The notes under the pieces were generated by a model. The model saw nothing but the letters and a program-made list of their open reading frames with translations, made no database searches and was not told the origin of the DNA. A stretch of 52,538 bases of DNA, taken from Jiangella anatolica (GTDB lineage Bacteria > Actinomycetota > Actinomycetes > Jiangellales > Jiangellaceae). Position numbers and translations under genes: made by a program. The stretch spans positions 1-52,538 of the forward strand of contig NZ_POTW01000042.1 of NCBI RefSeq assembly GCF_003236295.1, written 5' to 3'. This document shows, one piece after another, positions 1 to 7,960 of the stretch (the stretch's first letter is position 1; each line of letters begins with the position of its first letter).

Positions 1-436
1 CCACACCGGCGAGGAACGCCTGCAGCATGACGCTGATCACGATCGGTGAGATGAAGTACGGCAGGAACACCGACGACTGCAGGAAGCGGCGCAGCGTCCG
101 GTGCCGGATCTCGTTGATCGCGATGGCGAGCGAGACCGCGGCGACCATGGTCGCCGCGATGAACAGGACGTTGAGGAAGATCGTGTTGCCGATGATGCGC
201 GCGGCGTTGCCAGACTCGAAGAAGAACCGGAAGTTGTCCAGTCCGACCCACGGGCTGCCGAAGACGCCGTCGCGGATGTTGAAGTCCTTGAACGCGACGA
301 CCAGCCCGGCCAGCGGCGCGTAGCTGAAGACCGCGAAGAACACGACCGCCGGGACGGCGAGCAGCCACAGCGAGTTGTCGTGGTGCAGCGAGCGGCGCCG
401 CCGGCGGACGGCCGCCCGGCTCCCGACGGCGGTCAT
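1..436 (-). CDS. Carbohydrate ABC transporter permease (MalF/LplB-like), partial
   Basis: This is the N-terminal 145 codons of an inner-membrane permease of the binding-protein-dependent sugar ABC family; the rest lies beyond the window edge. The translation has a basic N-terminus (RRRRRS), a first membrane helix (WLLAVPAVVFFAVFSYAPL), then the segment GLVVAFKDFN...PWVGLDNF that is typical of LplB/YteP/MalF-type permeases, a second helix starting NTIFLNVLFIAATMV and a third around SSVFLPYFISPIVIS. The ATG overlaps the TGA of the upstream lacI-type gene by 4 bp (ATGA), so the two are translationally coupled and probably share the LacI operator. The substrate cannot be told from this fragment; the regulator suggests a sugar or glycoside. 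Confidence 0.85.
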   Translation of the reverse strand, partial: MTAVGSRAAVRRRRRSLHHDNSLWLLAVPAVVFFAVFSYAPLAGLVVAFKDFNIRDGVFGSPWVGLDNFRFFFESGNAARIIGNTIFLNVLFIAATMVAAVSLAIAINEIRHRTLRRFLQSSVFLPYFISPIVISVMLQAFLAGV

Positions 437-1470
437 GGGCCGACCGGCCGCTCAGGCACGGACGCCGTCGACTCGCGCACCTCCAGGCGCGCGGGCGGCG
501 GTTGTCCGACGTCGTCCGTTCCGCCCTCGACCTGACTCATCAGCAGTTGTGCGGCGCGGTATCCCCACTCGGCGACGTCGACCGACACCGTCGTGAGGGA
601 CGGGTACGCGTAGCGTGTCATGTCGCTGTCGCCGTAGCCCACGATCGAGAGCTCCCGCGGCACCTCGATGCCGGCCCGGCGCGCGTGACCCAGCCCGGCG
701 AGCGCCATGTGGTCGTTGGCGTAGACGATCGCTGTCGGCGGGGTGCGGCCCTCGAGCAGCTCACGCGTCGCCGCCAGTCCCATCTCTGCGCTGAAGTCGG
801 TCTCGACGATCCGGGGGGTGCGCAACCCGCGTGTGGTCGCCGCCGCGACGAGCGAGTCGCGCCACCGCTCGGCGTGCAGCATGTGCGACGGCCCGACGAC
901 GAGCCCGAGCTCGTGATGCCCGAGAGCGACGAGGTGCGCCACGAGGGCGTCCAACGCCGCCTCGTCGGACACGGACAGCGTGGGGAAGCCGGCATCGACC
1001 CTCGGATGACCGAGGACGACGGCGTGTGCGCTCAGCTCCTGGACCAGGGCGAGCCGCGGGTCGTCGCGCCGGACGTCGGTGAGGAACACCCCGTCGACCC
1101 GGCCCGACTCCAGCAGGGAACGGTACGTCTCCAGCTCCCGCTCGAGCGACTCGACGACACTCAGTACGAGCACGTGGCCGGGACCGGAGATCGCGCGTTC
1201 GACGCCGGAGATGAAGGTCGGGAAGAACGGGTCGGAACTCAGGACGCTCGGGTTCCTGCTCAGCACCAGCCCGTAGGCCAGCGACCGGTTGGTGCTCAGC
1301 GCGCGGGCCCGGGCGTCGGGCTGCCAGCCCATGTCATGGGCCACGGACAGGATGCGCTCGCGCGTCTCCGGAGAGACGCCCGGACGCCCGTTCAGCGCGA
1401 ACGAGACCAGCCCCTTGCTGACGCCGGCGCGCTGCGCGACATCCGCGATGGTCGTCTTGCGACCGGCCAT
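433..1470 (-). CDS. LacI-family transcriptional regulator
   Basis: 345-residue regulator that probably represses the sugar-uptake locus to its left and itself. Residues about 3-50 form the LacI helix-turn-helix (TTIADVAQRAGVSKGLVSFA followed by LNGRPGV, the hinge-side signature), and the rest is a periplasmic-binding-like sugar sensor domain (GVFLTDVRR, IVYANDHMALAGL, LSIVGYGDSDM). An upstream in-frame GTG would add nine residues, but ATG at 1470 gives the usual MxxRKxTIxDVA start. A near-perfect palindrome of the LacI type lies just upstream at 1504-1517, between this gene and the divergent ADP-ribosylglycohydrolase, which supports control of both directions. The final TGA overlaps the ATG of the permease gene. 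The inducing ligand is unknown. Confidence 0.93.
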   Translation of the reverse strand: MAGRKTTIADVAQRAGVSKGLVSFALNGRPGVSPETRERILSVAHDMGWQPDARARALSTNRSLAYGLVLSRNPSVLSSDPFFPTFISGVERAISGPGHVLVLSVVESLERELETYRSLLESGRVDGVFLTDVRRDDPRLALVQELSAHAVVLGHPRVDAGFPTLSVSDEAALDALVAHLVALGHHELGLVVGPSHMLHAERWRDSLVAAATTRGLRTPRIVETDFSAEMGLAATRELLEGRTPPTAIVYANDHMALAGLGHARRAGIEVPRELSIVGYGDSDMTRYAYPSLTTVSVDVAEWGYRAAQLLMSQVEGGTDDVGQPPPARLEVRESTASVPERPVGP

Positions 1471-1503
1471 GGGCACTCCTCGTCGAGTCGGTGACACCAG
1501 CGT

Positions 1504-1517
1504 CTTAACCGGTTTAG
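1504..1517. promoter_or_regulatory. LacI-type operator palindrome
   Basis: The sequence CTTAACCGGTTTAG is a 14-bp palindrome centred on CCGG with a single mismatched pair. This matches the usual LacI/GalR-family operator plan (symmetric half-sites around a central CG). It sits 34 bp upstream of the lacI-type start and 75 bp upstream of the divergent gene at 1593, where it can repress both. Confidence 0.7.
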
Positions 1518-1592
1518 AATGTACTCACGGCCTCAGGGTTGCGCAAGCGACGACTCGCCGGCCGCCTCGTCCACCCATTCGCCAGGAGTCCC

Positions 1593-2918
1593 ATGTTCGC
1601 GCCGTACCCCGTCCTCCGCCGTCAGCTGGCGACGATGCTCCGCGACAAGGCCGAGCAGGGCGGCGCCGTCGACGATCTCCGCGACGCGATCGGCGGCGTG
1701 GCCGACGACTACCAGGCGATGGCCGACCTCGCCGCGCGCATCGACTCCGCGCCGCTCCGACCCGACTGGCCGTACATGGAGCCGAGCGACTACGCGGACA
1801 TCCAAGCGGAGCAGAACGCCCGTGTGATCGCCGCCACGGTGGATCCCGCGGATGCCGTCGCGCGGGCGCGTGCAGGCTTCCTCGGATCAGTCGCCGGCTG
1901 TGTGCTCGGCAAGCCCGTCGAGGTCATGCCGACCCTCGACGAGCTGCGCGACGCGCTCGAACGCATCGGCGACTGGCCACTCGACGACTACATCTCCGTG
2001 CGGATCGCGTCGGAGGACGGTCTGGCGAGGCTGCATCCGGACCACCTGGAGAGCGCACGCGAGCACATCCGCTGGGTGCCCGCCGACGACGACATCAACT
2101 ACACGTTGCTCGGCATGATGACGATCGAGCGGTTCGGGCGGACGTTCACCAAGTACGACCTGCGGCGCATGTGGCTGGAGAACCTGCCGCTCGGCTACAC
2201 CTGGGGGCCGGAACGGGGCTTCTTGACCAAGCAGGCCCTGCTCATGGGCGTCGACGACGAACCGGAAATGGACCTCGAGGCGCTGCCCCGGACGCTCAAC
2301 CCCGGCAACGAGCTCTGCGGAGCGATGATCCGCGCCGACGCCTACGGCTATGCGTCCCCGGGGCGACCCGATCGGGCGAGCGAACTCGCCTGGCGGGACG
2401 CCTCGCTCACGCACCGTGGAAACGGGATCTACGGCGCGATGTTCGCCGCGGCGGCGATCGCGGCGGCCTTCGTCACGTCTGACTGGCGAGCGATCGGCGA
2501 GACCGCCCTCGGCTACGTGCCGCGGCGCAGCCGGTTCGCCGCGATCGTCGGCGACTCGATCGCGCAGGTCGCGGCGGCCTCAGACTGGCTCGACGGCTAC
2601 CGACGCCTCCATGGCCGCTACGGCGAGTACGGCCACTGCCGGGTCTTCCAGGAGACCGGCACCCTCCTGAACACACTGCGGTTCGCGACGAGCGTCGGAG
2701 ACGGCATCGCCATGCAGGTGAGCCAGGGCAACGACACCGACAGTTACGGCGCGATCGCGGGCGCGATCCTCGGCGTCAAGTTCGGCCCGGGACACCTCGA
2801 ACCGCGATGGCTCGAACCGTTCGGCGACGTCATCCACACCCGGTTGGCCGGATACTACGAACTTTCGCTGGACGCCACCGCGAACAGGGTCGCCGCTCTG
2901 GCGGCGGCGCCGAGCTGA
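1593..2918 (+). CDS. ADP-ribosylglycohydrolase-family protein
   Basis: 441-residue protein of the DraG/ARH fold, which hydrolyses N- or O-glycosidic bonds of ADP-ribose or related ribosides using two Mg ions. The family marks are the motif GFLGSVAGCVLGKPVE near residue 95, an acidic metal site DDDINYT in the middle, and the C-terminal signature GNDTDSYGAIAGAILG. ATG 1593 was chosen because a purine-rich CAGGAG precedes it; a longer in-frame ATG at 1539 lacks a binding site. The gene is divergent from a LacI regulator and a sugar ABC permease. In this setting the substrate is more likely a nucleoside or glycoside-like sugar brought in by that transporter than an ADP-ribosylated protein; this is inference. 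Confidence 0.85.
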   Translation: MFAPYPVLRRQLATMLRDKAEQGGAVDDLRDAIGGVADDYQAMADLAARIDSAPLRPDWPYMEPSDYADIQAEQNARVIAATVDPADAVARARAGFLGSVAGCVLGKPVEVMPTLDELRDALERIGDWPLDDYISVRIASEDGLARLHPDHLESAREHIRWVPADDDINYTLLGMMTIERFGRTFTKYDLRRMWLENLPLGYTWGPERGFLTKQALLMGVDDEPEMDLEALPRTLNPGNELCGAMIRADAYGYASPGRPDRASELAWRDASLTHRGNGIYGAMFAAAAIAAAFVTSDWRAIGETALGYVPRRSRFAAIVGDSIAQVAAASDWLDGYRRLHGRYGEYGHCRVFQETGTLLNTLRFATSVGDGIAMQVSQGNDTDSYGAIAGAILGVKFGPGHLEPRWLEPFGDVIHTRLAGYYELSLDATANRVAALAAAPS

Positions 2919-2926
2919 GGCCCGGG

Positions 2927-3157
2927 TCAGAGGACGGCGCCCCGCGGTGCGATCTCGACAGCGGCCACGCCCCGGGCGAACACCACCACCAGCCGGCCGC
3001 CGTGCCGGGCGCGGAGCACGCCGGAGTCCTGCGCGAGCACTGCGATGGCATGCTCGACGAGCTCGTCCTCGCTGACGTCGGGCTCATCGATGGTGACGTC
3101 CATCTGCGATCCGCCGATGAACTTGACCCGCAGGACCACCGTCGCCGAGCCGACCAT
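2927..3157 (-). CDS. Small conserved-looking protein of unknown function
   Basis: 76-residue protein not recognised as a named family. It starts MVGSATVVLRVKFIGGSQMD, continues with an acidic helix (EPDVSEDELVEHAIAVLAQD), and ends with a strand-rich, hydrophobic tail (RLVVVFARGVAAVEIAPRG). There is no signal peptide or membrane helix. A good ribosome binding site (AAGGAG, 6 nt before ATG) supports this start and the gene. It ends 8 bp from the convergent ADP-ribosylglycohydrolase and is divergent from the RpiR regulator, with a shared palindromic promoter region at 3194-3206. Confidence 0.65.
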   Translation of the reverse strand: MVGSATVVLRVKFIGGSQMDVTIDEPDVSEDELVEHAIAVLAQDSGVLRARHGGRLVVVFARGVAAVEIAPRGAVL

Positions 3158-3193
3158 GAGCGCTCCTTGGCAGGGAGCCTGATCGGCTCCGCG

Positions 3194-3206
3194 TAGTCTC
3201 AGACTA
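3194..3206. promoter_or_regulatory. 13-bp perfect palindrome with opposed -10 hexamers
   Basis: TAGTCT-C-AGACTA is a perfect odd palindrome in the divergent gap between the small protein (minus) and the RpiR regulator (plus). Read either way it supplies TAGTCT, a good actinobacterial -10 hexamer. In the plus direction an ATG lies exactly 6 nt after it (3206), which would be a leaderless start for a longer form of the RpiR protein. Confidence 0.45.
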
Positions 3207-3334
3207 TGCCCGCCGGCCACGCCTCCCGGCCGAGGCCGATGGCAACAGCGGTGCCGCTGATAGGGGCGATCGGGCAACGGAGTTCTCTGTATCCTCTGCG
3301 GTGGCACAGCCGTGGCGGAACAGTGGGAGGCCGA

Positions 3335-4240
3335 GTGACCGTCCAGCGCGGGAAGGAACCCAGCGCCGGTGGATCCGAGCCGCTGACGAGCGGAGCGGTG
3401 CTGGCCAAGATCCGGGCCGCGGCGCCGTCGCTGGTGCCGAGTGCCTGGCGGGCGATGGAGGTGATCATCGCCGATCCCGAGGCGGTGATCGGCTACGCCG
3501 CCGCGGACCTGGCCGCCCGAGCCGACACGGCGGCGTCGACGGTGGTCCGGGCGTGCCAGCAGGCCGGATTCCAGGGATTCCAGGACCTCAAGCTCGCGCT
3601 GGTACGCGACCTGGCGCTGCGGGGCACCGATCAGCTCGTGTACGCGGACCGACTCGACTCGGAGTCGGACCCGGCCGACGTGCTGCGCACGATGCTCGGC
3701 GCGAGCAGCCAGGCGCTGGCCGATGCGATGACGACGGTCGACCCGGTGGCCTTCGCCGGCGCCCTGGAGGCGTTGCGCACCCGCACGCGCGTGCTGGTCG
3801 TGGGCAACGGCCAGTCGTCGGCGCCGGCGCACGACGCGGGGTACCGGCTGCAGGCGCTGGGGTTGGCGATCTCGGCTCCGGCGGACGCGCTGGCTCAGCA
3901 TCTGTCCGCCCGGCAGCTGGACGACACGTCGGCCTGCATCGCGGTGAGCCACACCGGCGCCACCCGCGAGACCCTGCTGGTCGCCGAGACGGCGAGGGCG
4001 CGCGGCGCCTACGTCGTGGCGGTGACGAGCTTCCAGCACTCTCCGCTGGCCGACCTCGCCGACGCGGCGCTCGTGGCCGGCAGCCCGAAGCAGGGGTTCC
4101 GGCTGGAGGCGACGGCCAGCCGGCTAGCCCACCTGGCGATCATGGACGCCCTGTTCGTCGGCCTGGCGTTGAAGGACCCCGCTCGATCGACGGCCTACCT
4201 GGACGCGATGGCGGACGTCACCGCCGAGCATACGATGTGA
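3335..4240 (+). CDS. RpiR-family (HTH + SIS) transcriptional regulator
   Basis: 301-residue DNA-binding regulator: an N-terminal HTH_6 domain (about 20-95, including LAARADTAASTVVRACQQAG) and a C-terminal SIS sugar-phosphate isomerase-like sensor (about 140-260, VLVVGNGQSSAPAHDAGYRL, then IAVSHTGATRETL). SIS domains bind phosphosugars, so the signal is probably a phosphorylated metabolite. GTG 3335 is preferred because GGGAGG precedes it and the length fits the family. An in-frame ATG at 3206 would add 43 unlike-family residues but stands 6 nt after a -10-like hexamer, so a leaderless long form is possible. Its 3' end overlaps the convergent HAD gene by 23 bp. It probably controls the phosphonatase-aminotransferase-ABC island that follows. 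Confidence 0.88.
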   Translation: MTVQRGKEPSAGGSEPLTSGAVLAKIRAAAPSLVPSAWRAMEVIIADPEAVIGYAAADLAARADTAASTVVRACQQAGFQGFQDLKLALVRDLALRGTDQLVYADRLDSESDPADVLRTMLGASSQALADAMTTVDPVAFAGALEALRTRTRVLVVGNGQSSAPAHDAGYRLQALGLAISAPADALAQHLSARQLDDTSACIAVSHTGATRETLLVAETARARGAYVVAVTSFQHSPLADLADAALVAGSPKQGFRLEATASRLAHLAIMDALFVGLALKDPARSTAYLDAMADVTAEHTM

Positions 4241-4922
4241 GCCCCGTACCGACGAGAGATTCGATGTCGACGGCGGAGTCGAGGATGTGCGTGTGCGGGG
4301 CGGCCTGCAGGACCGACCGGTCGTCGGCGCCGGTCGTCACGCCGGCCACGACCCCGGCGCCCGATCGCCAGCCCGCGACCAGATCGGCGCGCGTGTCGCC
4401 GACGACGGCGACGGCGTGCATGTCGGTGACCCCGAGCTCGAGGACGGCGGTGAGGATCATGTCCGGATACGGACGGCCCCGGCCGGCGTCACCCGGGCTC
4501 ACCGCGAGGTCGACGGCGTCGCGCCAGCCGAGGGCGTCCAGGATCACCTGACGAGTGGCCGGGGCGAACCCCGTCGTGAGCGCCACTCGCACACCGGCGC
4601 CGCGCAGCCGGTCGAACAGCGCCTCGATCCCGGGGAACGCGGTGACACCGTGCGCGTGCAGGAGCTCCTCGTACCGCCGCTCGAAGGCGACGTTGGCGCG
4701 GCGGGCGGCCTCGTCCGGCAGGATCTCGCGGAACGCGTCGAGCTTGCTGCGCCCGCGATTGCGGGCGAACGTCGCCATGGCGTCGTCGAGCGCGGCGTCG
4801 CCGGCGACGCCCGCGGCCACCAGACCGCCGCGGAAGGCCGCACCCACGAGGCCGTCGTCGCTGAAGATGGTGCCGGCCATGTCGAAGACCACCAGCTCCC
4901 AGGGCGGCTGTGTCACCTGCAT
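4218..4922 (-). CDS. Phosphonatase-like HAD hydrolase (PhnX-like)
   Basis: 234-residue haloacid dehalogenase-superfamily hydrolase. Motif I reads FDMAGT with nucleophile D14; the D-x-A-G-T form is characteristic of phosphonoacetaldehyde hydrolases, where ordinary HAD phosphatases have DxDGT. The cap region has NRGRSK with Lys60 at about the place of the PhnX Schiff-base lysine. Motif II is LTTG and motif III/IV VVGDTRADLVAG. The likely reaction is removal of phosphate from a phosphonate or phosphate ester, possibly C-P cleavage. ATG 4922 is preceded by GAGGAAG. The gene is divergent from a PLP aminotransferase, echoing the AEP aminotransferase/phosphonatase pair, but the aminotransferase is of another subfamily, so the substrate is open. 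Confidence 0.8.
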   Translation of the reverse strand: MQVTQPPWELVVFDMAGTIFSDDGLVGAAFRGGLVAAGVAGDAALDDAMATFARNRGRSKLDAFREILPDEAARRANVAFERRYEELLHAHGVTAFPGIEALFDRLRGAGVRVALTTGFAPATRQVILDALGWRDAVDLAVSPGDAGRGRPYPDMILTAVLELGVTDMHAVAVVGDTRADLVAGWRSGAGVVAGVTTGADDRSVLQAAPHTHILDSAVDIESLVGTGLTSYARR

Positions 4923-4949
4923 CGGACTTCCTCTCCGAGGGAATGTCAG

Positions 4950-4963
4950 TGCTCGAACGAGCA
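4950..4963. promoter_or_regulatory. 14-bp perfect palindrome, candidate operator
   Basis: TGCTCG-AA-CGAGCA is a perfect inverted repeat in the 85-bp divergent gap between the HAD hydrolase and the aminotransferase. It lies just downstream of the probable HAD -10 element (TAGAGT on the minus strand, 4966-4971), a typical repressor position. Confidence 0.45.
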
Positions 4964-4993
4964 GGACTCTAGCAACATCATTCCTTCGGCCGG

Positions 4994-4999
4994 TAGCCT
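4994..4999 (+). promoter_or_regulatory. -10 element of the aminotransferase gene
   Basis: TAGCCT lies 8 nt before the ATG at 5008, with no Shine-Dalgarno sequence between them. This fits a leaderless or nearly leaderless mRNA. No clear -35 is visible. Confidence 0.45.
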
Positions 5000-5007
5000 G
5001 AGCCGCT

Positions 5008-6117
5008 ATGGCAGGCCCGATCGTCGCCGACTTCACCCGGTCCGTCCCGCCGGTGCCCGACGAGCTCGGCGTCGCACTGTCCGCGTCGCTTCGCCAGCTG
5101 GCCGCCGATCCGGGCCTCGACCTGCTCGTTCGCACGACCGTCCCCGGCGGCGATCCGGCCGACCGCGCCGCGGCGGCGTCCTGGCTGGCCCGGCGCATGC
5201 CGGAGCCCGATCCATCGCGGGTGGTGCTCACGAACGGCACGCAGAGCTCGCTGCTGCTCGTCCTGCGCCACCTCACCCACCCCGGCGACCTCGTGCTCGC
5301 CGAAGGACTGACCTACGGGGTCATCGGCGATCTCGCGGAGCAGGCCCGGGTCCGGCTGCGGGCCGTGGCGATCGACGACGACGGGATGGTCCCGGACGCG
5401 CTGGACGAGGCCTGCCGCGACACCCGGCCCACCCTGATCTACTGCAATCCGACCCACCACAACCCCACGACCTCGATCATGAGCGAGCGGCGCCGGGCGG
5501 ACATCGCGGCCGTGGCGCGCCGGCACGGCGTGCCGATCTTCGAGGACGACGTGCTCGGCGCGCTGCATCCGGACGGTCCCCCGCCGCTGGCCACGCTCGC
5601 CCCGGAGCTCACCTGGTACTCGATGGGCCTGACCAAGGCACTGACGCACGGCCTGCGCGTCGGGTATCTCCTCGGCCCCGACACCCAGGCCGTCCGCCGG
5701 CTGCTCGACCCCGTCGCACGGCTGTCGCACTGGGCGGCGAGCCCACTGTCCGCCGATGTGGTGCGCCGCTGGGTCGGCGGCGGACAGGCCGCCGCGATCG
5801 CCGCCGCGATCCGCCGGGAGTCCGCCGCCCGGCAGCGGCTCGCGCGCGACCTGCTGACCGGGTACTCGTTCCGGAGCCAGGACACCTCGCTGCACCTGTG
5901 GCTGCGGGTCCCGCCGGGCCGTTCGTCGCAGGAGTTCGGGGCGACGGCGGCGGGCCGCGGCGTGCTGGTGCGGCCGGCCGAACTCTTCGCCGTCGGCGGC
6001 TACCCGGCGCCGCCGAGGGTGCGGCTCTCGCTCAGCACCCCGCTCGATCGAGCCGACGTGCGCCGCGGGCTCGAGGTCCTGGCCGCGATGCGCGACGAGC
6101 CGCCACTACCTGCGTGA
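5008..6117 (+). CDS. PLP-dependent aminotransferase, class I/II (MocR-like without HTH)
   Basis: 369-residue fold-type I PLP enzyme, cytosolic. It has the expected landmarks: substrate/PLP loop NGTQSSLLLVL (about 76-86), cofactor motif YCNPTHHNPT (145-154), Asp180 in PIFEDD contacting the pyridine nitrogen, and the Schiff-base lysine K210 in SMGLTKALTHGLRVGY. It resembles the catalytic half of MocR/2-aminoadipate aminotransferases but lacks their GntR wing. It would transfer an amino group from an amino acid or aminophosphonate. It is divergent from the phosphonatase-like gene and precedes the ABC importer, so it probably acts on the imported compound. The start is set by the -10 hexamer 8 nt upstream. 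Confidence 0.85.
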   Translation: MAGPIVADFTRSVPPVPDELGVALSASLRQLAADPGLDLLVRTTVPGGDPADRAAAASWLARRMPEPDPSRVVLTNGTQSSLLLVLRHLTHPGDLVLAEGLTYGVIGDLAEQARVRLRAVAIDDDGMVPDALDEACRDTRPTLIYCNPTHHNPTTSIMSERRRADIAAVARRHGVPIFEDDVLGALHPDGPPPLATLAPELTWYSMGLTKALTHGLRVGYLLGPDTQAVRRLLDPVARLSHWAASPLSADVVRRWVGGGQAAAIAAAIRRESAARQRLARDLLTGYSFRSQDTSLHLWLRVPPGRSSQEFGATAAGRGVLVRPAELFAVGGYPAPPRVRLSLSTPLDRADVRRGLEVLAAMRDEPPLPA

Positions 6118-6133
6118 ACGCGCCGTGAACAGT

Positions 6134-6148
6134 CGGCGACGCTCGCCG
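6134..6148 (+). terminator. Short hairpin after the aminotransferase gene
   Basis: CGGCGA-CGC-TCGCCG forms a perfect 6-bp stem 17 nt after the stop codon at 6117. No T-run follows, so termination is weak or only suggestive. Confidence 0.35.
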
Positions 6149-6235
6149 GCCAGGCAACGACATTGCTAGACACGCCTATATCCAGACAGTAGCGTTCCCT
6201 GGCGTCGGACCGCCCACCCTCCAGAGGACGCCTTG

Positions 6236-7117
6236 ATGACCCTCCGCATCCGGCAGCCGCGCGCGGGCCTGCTGCTCGTGCCCGCCTACGTGCTGCTGGC
6301 CCTGACGGTCGTCGCGCCGGTGCTGGTCGTCATCGTGCTCTCGCTGTTCGACTACGACCCGCTGCTCGGCACGGCCGACTTCGTCGCACTGGACAACTTC
6401 GGCCGCGTCCTGTCCAGCGACGAGTTCGGCCGGGCGCTGGTCAACACGGCGATCTACCTGATCCTGACGGTGCCGGTGACGCTGACCGCGTCGATGCTCG
6501 TCGCGCTCGGCATCCACTCGTTGAGCTGGGGCGGCACGCTCTGGCGCAACGTGTACTTCCTCCCGGTCGCCTCGACGCTGGCCGCCATGGCCGTGGCCTG
6601 GCGGTGGCTCTTCTACGGCGGCAGTGGCGTGGTCGACGCCACCGTCGGCCGGGTGCTCGGCGTGGAGGACTGGCTGCACTCCACCACGCTGGCGCTGCCC
6701 GCTGTCGCGGTCGTCGGGACGTGGGAGAACGTCGGCTTCGCGGTGGTGATGTTCCTCGCCGGCCTGTCCGCCGTCCCGCCGCAGCTGCTGGAGGCGGCCC
6801 GGCTCGACGGCGCCGGGGCGTGGAGCAGGTTCTGGCACGTGACGTGGCCGGCGCTCGGGCCCGCGGTGGTGTTCACGCTGATCATCACCACGCGGAACGC
6901 GCTGAAGGTGTTCGACCAGGTGCGGGTGATGACCGAGGGCGGGCCGGTGAACAGCTCGACCACGCTGTCCTACCTGCTCTGGGAGCGCGGCATCCGCTTC
7001 CTCGACGTCGGCGGCGGATCGGTGATCACACTCGTGCTGCTGGCCCTGATCCTCGGGGTGACGGCGATCCAGTTGGGCACGGTCGGGCTGCGCTGGGAAC
7101 GGGCGGGCACCCGATGA
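6236..7117 (+). CDS. ABC transporter permease, MalF/UgpA type
   Basis: 293-residue inner-membrane permease with about six membrane helices (first: LLLVPAYVLLALTVVAPVLVVIVL). The cytoplasmic EAA loop that docks with the ATPase is visible as EAARLDGAGAWSRFWHVTWP (about 180-200), and the C-terminal part keeps NALKVFDQVRVMTEGGP, typical of UgpA/MalF proteins. TTG 6233 lies directly before ATG 6236; ATG was chosen because AGAGGA sits 7-8 nt upstream. It is the first gene of a six-gene run whose members overlap by 4 bp or lie within 30 bp. With the next permease, the binding protein and the ATPase it makes a complete importer of the sugar/glycerol-phosphate class. Confidence 0.9.
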   Translation: MTLRIRQPRAGLLLVPAYVLLALTVVAPVLVVIVLSLFDYDPLLGTADFVALDNFGRVLSSDEFGRALVNTAIYLILTVPVTLTASMLVALGIHSLSWGGTLWRNVYFLPVASTLAAMAVAWRWLFYGGSGVVDATVGRVLGVEDWLHSTTLALPAVAVVGTWENVGFAVVMFLAGLSAVPPQLLEAARLDGAGAWSRFWHVTWPALGPAVVFTLIITTRNALKVFDQVRVMTEGGPVNSSTTLSYLLWERGIRFLDVGGGSVITLVLLALILGVTAIQLGTVGLRWERAGTR

Positions 7118-7932
7118 CGGCCCGCGTCGTCACCCGTCAGGTGCTGACGCACCTCGCGCTGGCCGTCGGCGGCGTCGTCATGCTCGCACCGTTCGCGATC
7201 ATGCTCTGGACCGCCTTCGTGCCCGAGCGGCTGGTGTTCGGCGGCGCCGGGCTGGGCGACCTGACGTTGGAGAACTTCCGGATCGCCGTGCGCGAGTCCG
7301 ACTGGCTGCGCGCCTACCGCTCCAGCGTCATCGTCGCCGCCGTGACGTTCGCCAGCCAGCTCCTCACCTGCCTGCCGGCCGGGTACGTCCTCGCACGGCA
7401 CCGGTTCCGCGGCCGTTCTCTCGCGCTGGGCGTGATGTTCGGGTGCCTGATCGTGCCGGGCATGGTCATCGCGATCCCGAGCTACGTGATGATCTCGCGG
7501 GTCGGTCTGCTGGACACGATCGCTGCGCTGGTCTGGCCGGGCCTGACGTCGGCGTTCGGGATCTTCCTGTTCCGCCAGTTCATCCTGACCCTGCCGCAGA
7601 GCATCTTCGACGCCGCCCGCATGGACCGCGTCGGCGAGTTCGGAATGGTCTGGCGGGTCGTGCTGCCCAACGTCAAGCCCGCGATCGCCGCCTTCGGCAT
7701 CTTCAGCGTCGTGTCGAGCTGGAACGACCTGTTCTGGGCGTCGGTGGTGCTGCAGAGCTCGGCCAACGCCACGGTGCCGTTCGCCATCACCCAGTTCGCC
7801 GACCAGGAGGCCGGTGTCCGGTACGGCGCGCAGATGGCCGCGGCCACGCTCGCGGTCGCGCCGCTGATCGTGGCGTTCCTGCTCGCGCAACGCCAGTTCG
7901 TCCGTGGCATCAACCTCAACGTGGCCGACTGA
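7114..7932 (+). CDS. ABC transporter permease, MalG/UgpE type
   Basis: 272-residue second membrane subunit of the same importer. Helices include LALAVGGVVMLAPFAIML near the start and a C-terminal LAVAPLIVAFLLAQ. The EAA loop is DAARMDRVGEFGMVWRVVLP (about 170-190). Its ATG overlaps the stop of the upstream permease (ATGA), which implies coupled synthesis of the heterodimer. The C-terminus RGINLNVAD is like the usual MalG-family ending (VxGLTAGAVKG) in position but not in sequence. It belongs to the operon 6236-11997. Confidence 0.9.
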   Translation: MTARVVTRQVLTHLALAVGGVVMLAPFAIMLWTAFVPERLVFGGAGLGDLTLENFRIAVRESDWLRAYRSSVIVAAVTFASQLLTCLPAGYVLARHRFRGRSLALGVMFGCLIVPGMVIAIPSYVMISRVGLLDTIAALVWPGLTSAFGIFLFRQFILTLPQSIFDAARMDRVGEFGMVWRVVLPNVKPAIAAFGIFSVVSSWNDLFWASVVLQSSANATVPFAITQFADQEAGVRYGAQMAAATLAVAPLIVAFLLAQRQFVRGINLNVAD

Positions 7933-7960
7933 CCCTCACCACTTCCACGACAGGAGCGTC

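Noticed and set aside
502-1494. Long plus-strand open frame opposite the LacI gene
   Set aside because: Arg/Gly/Pro-rich translation without any family pattern; the opposite strand encodes a clear LacI regulator.
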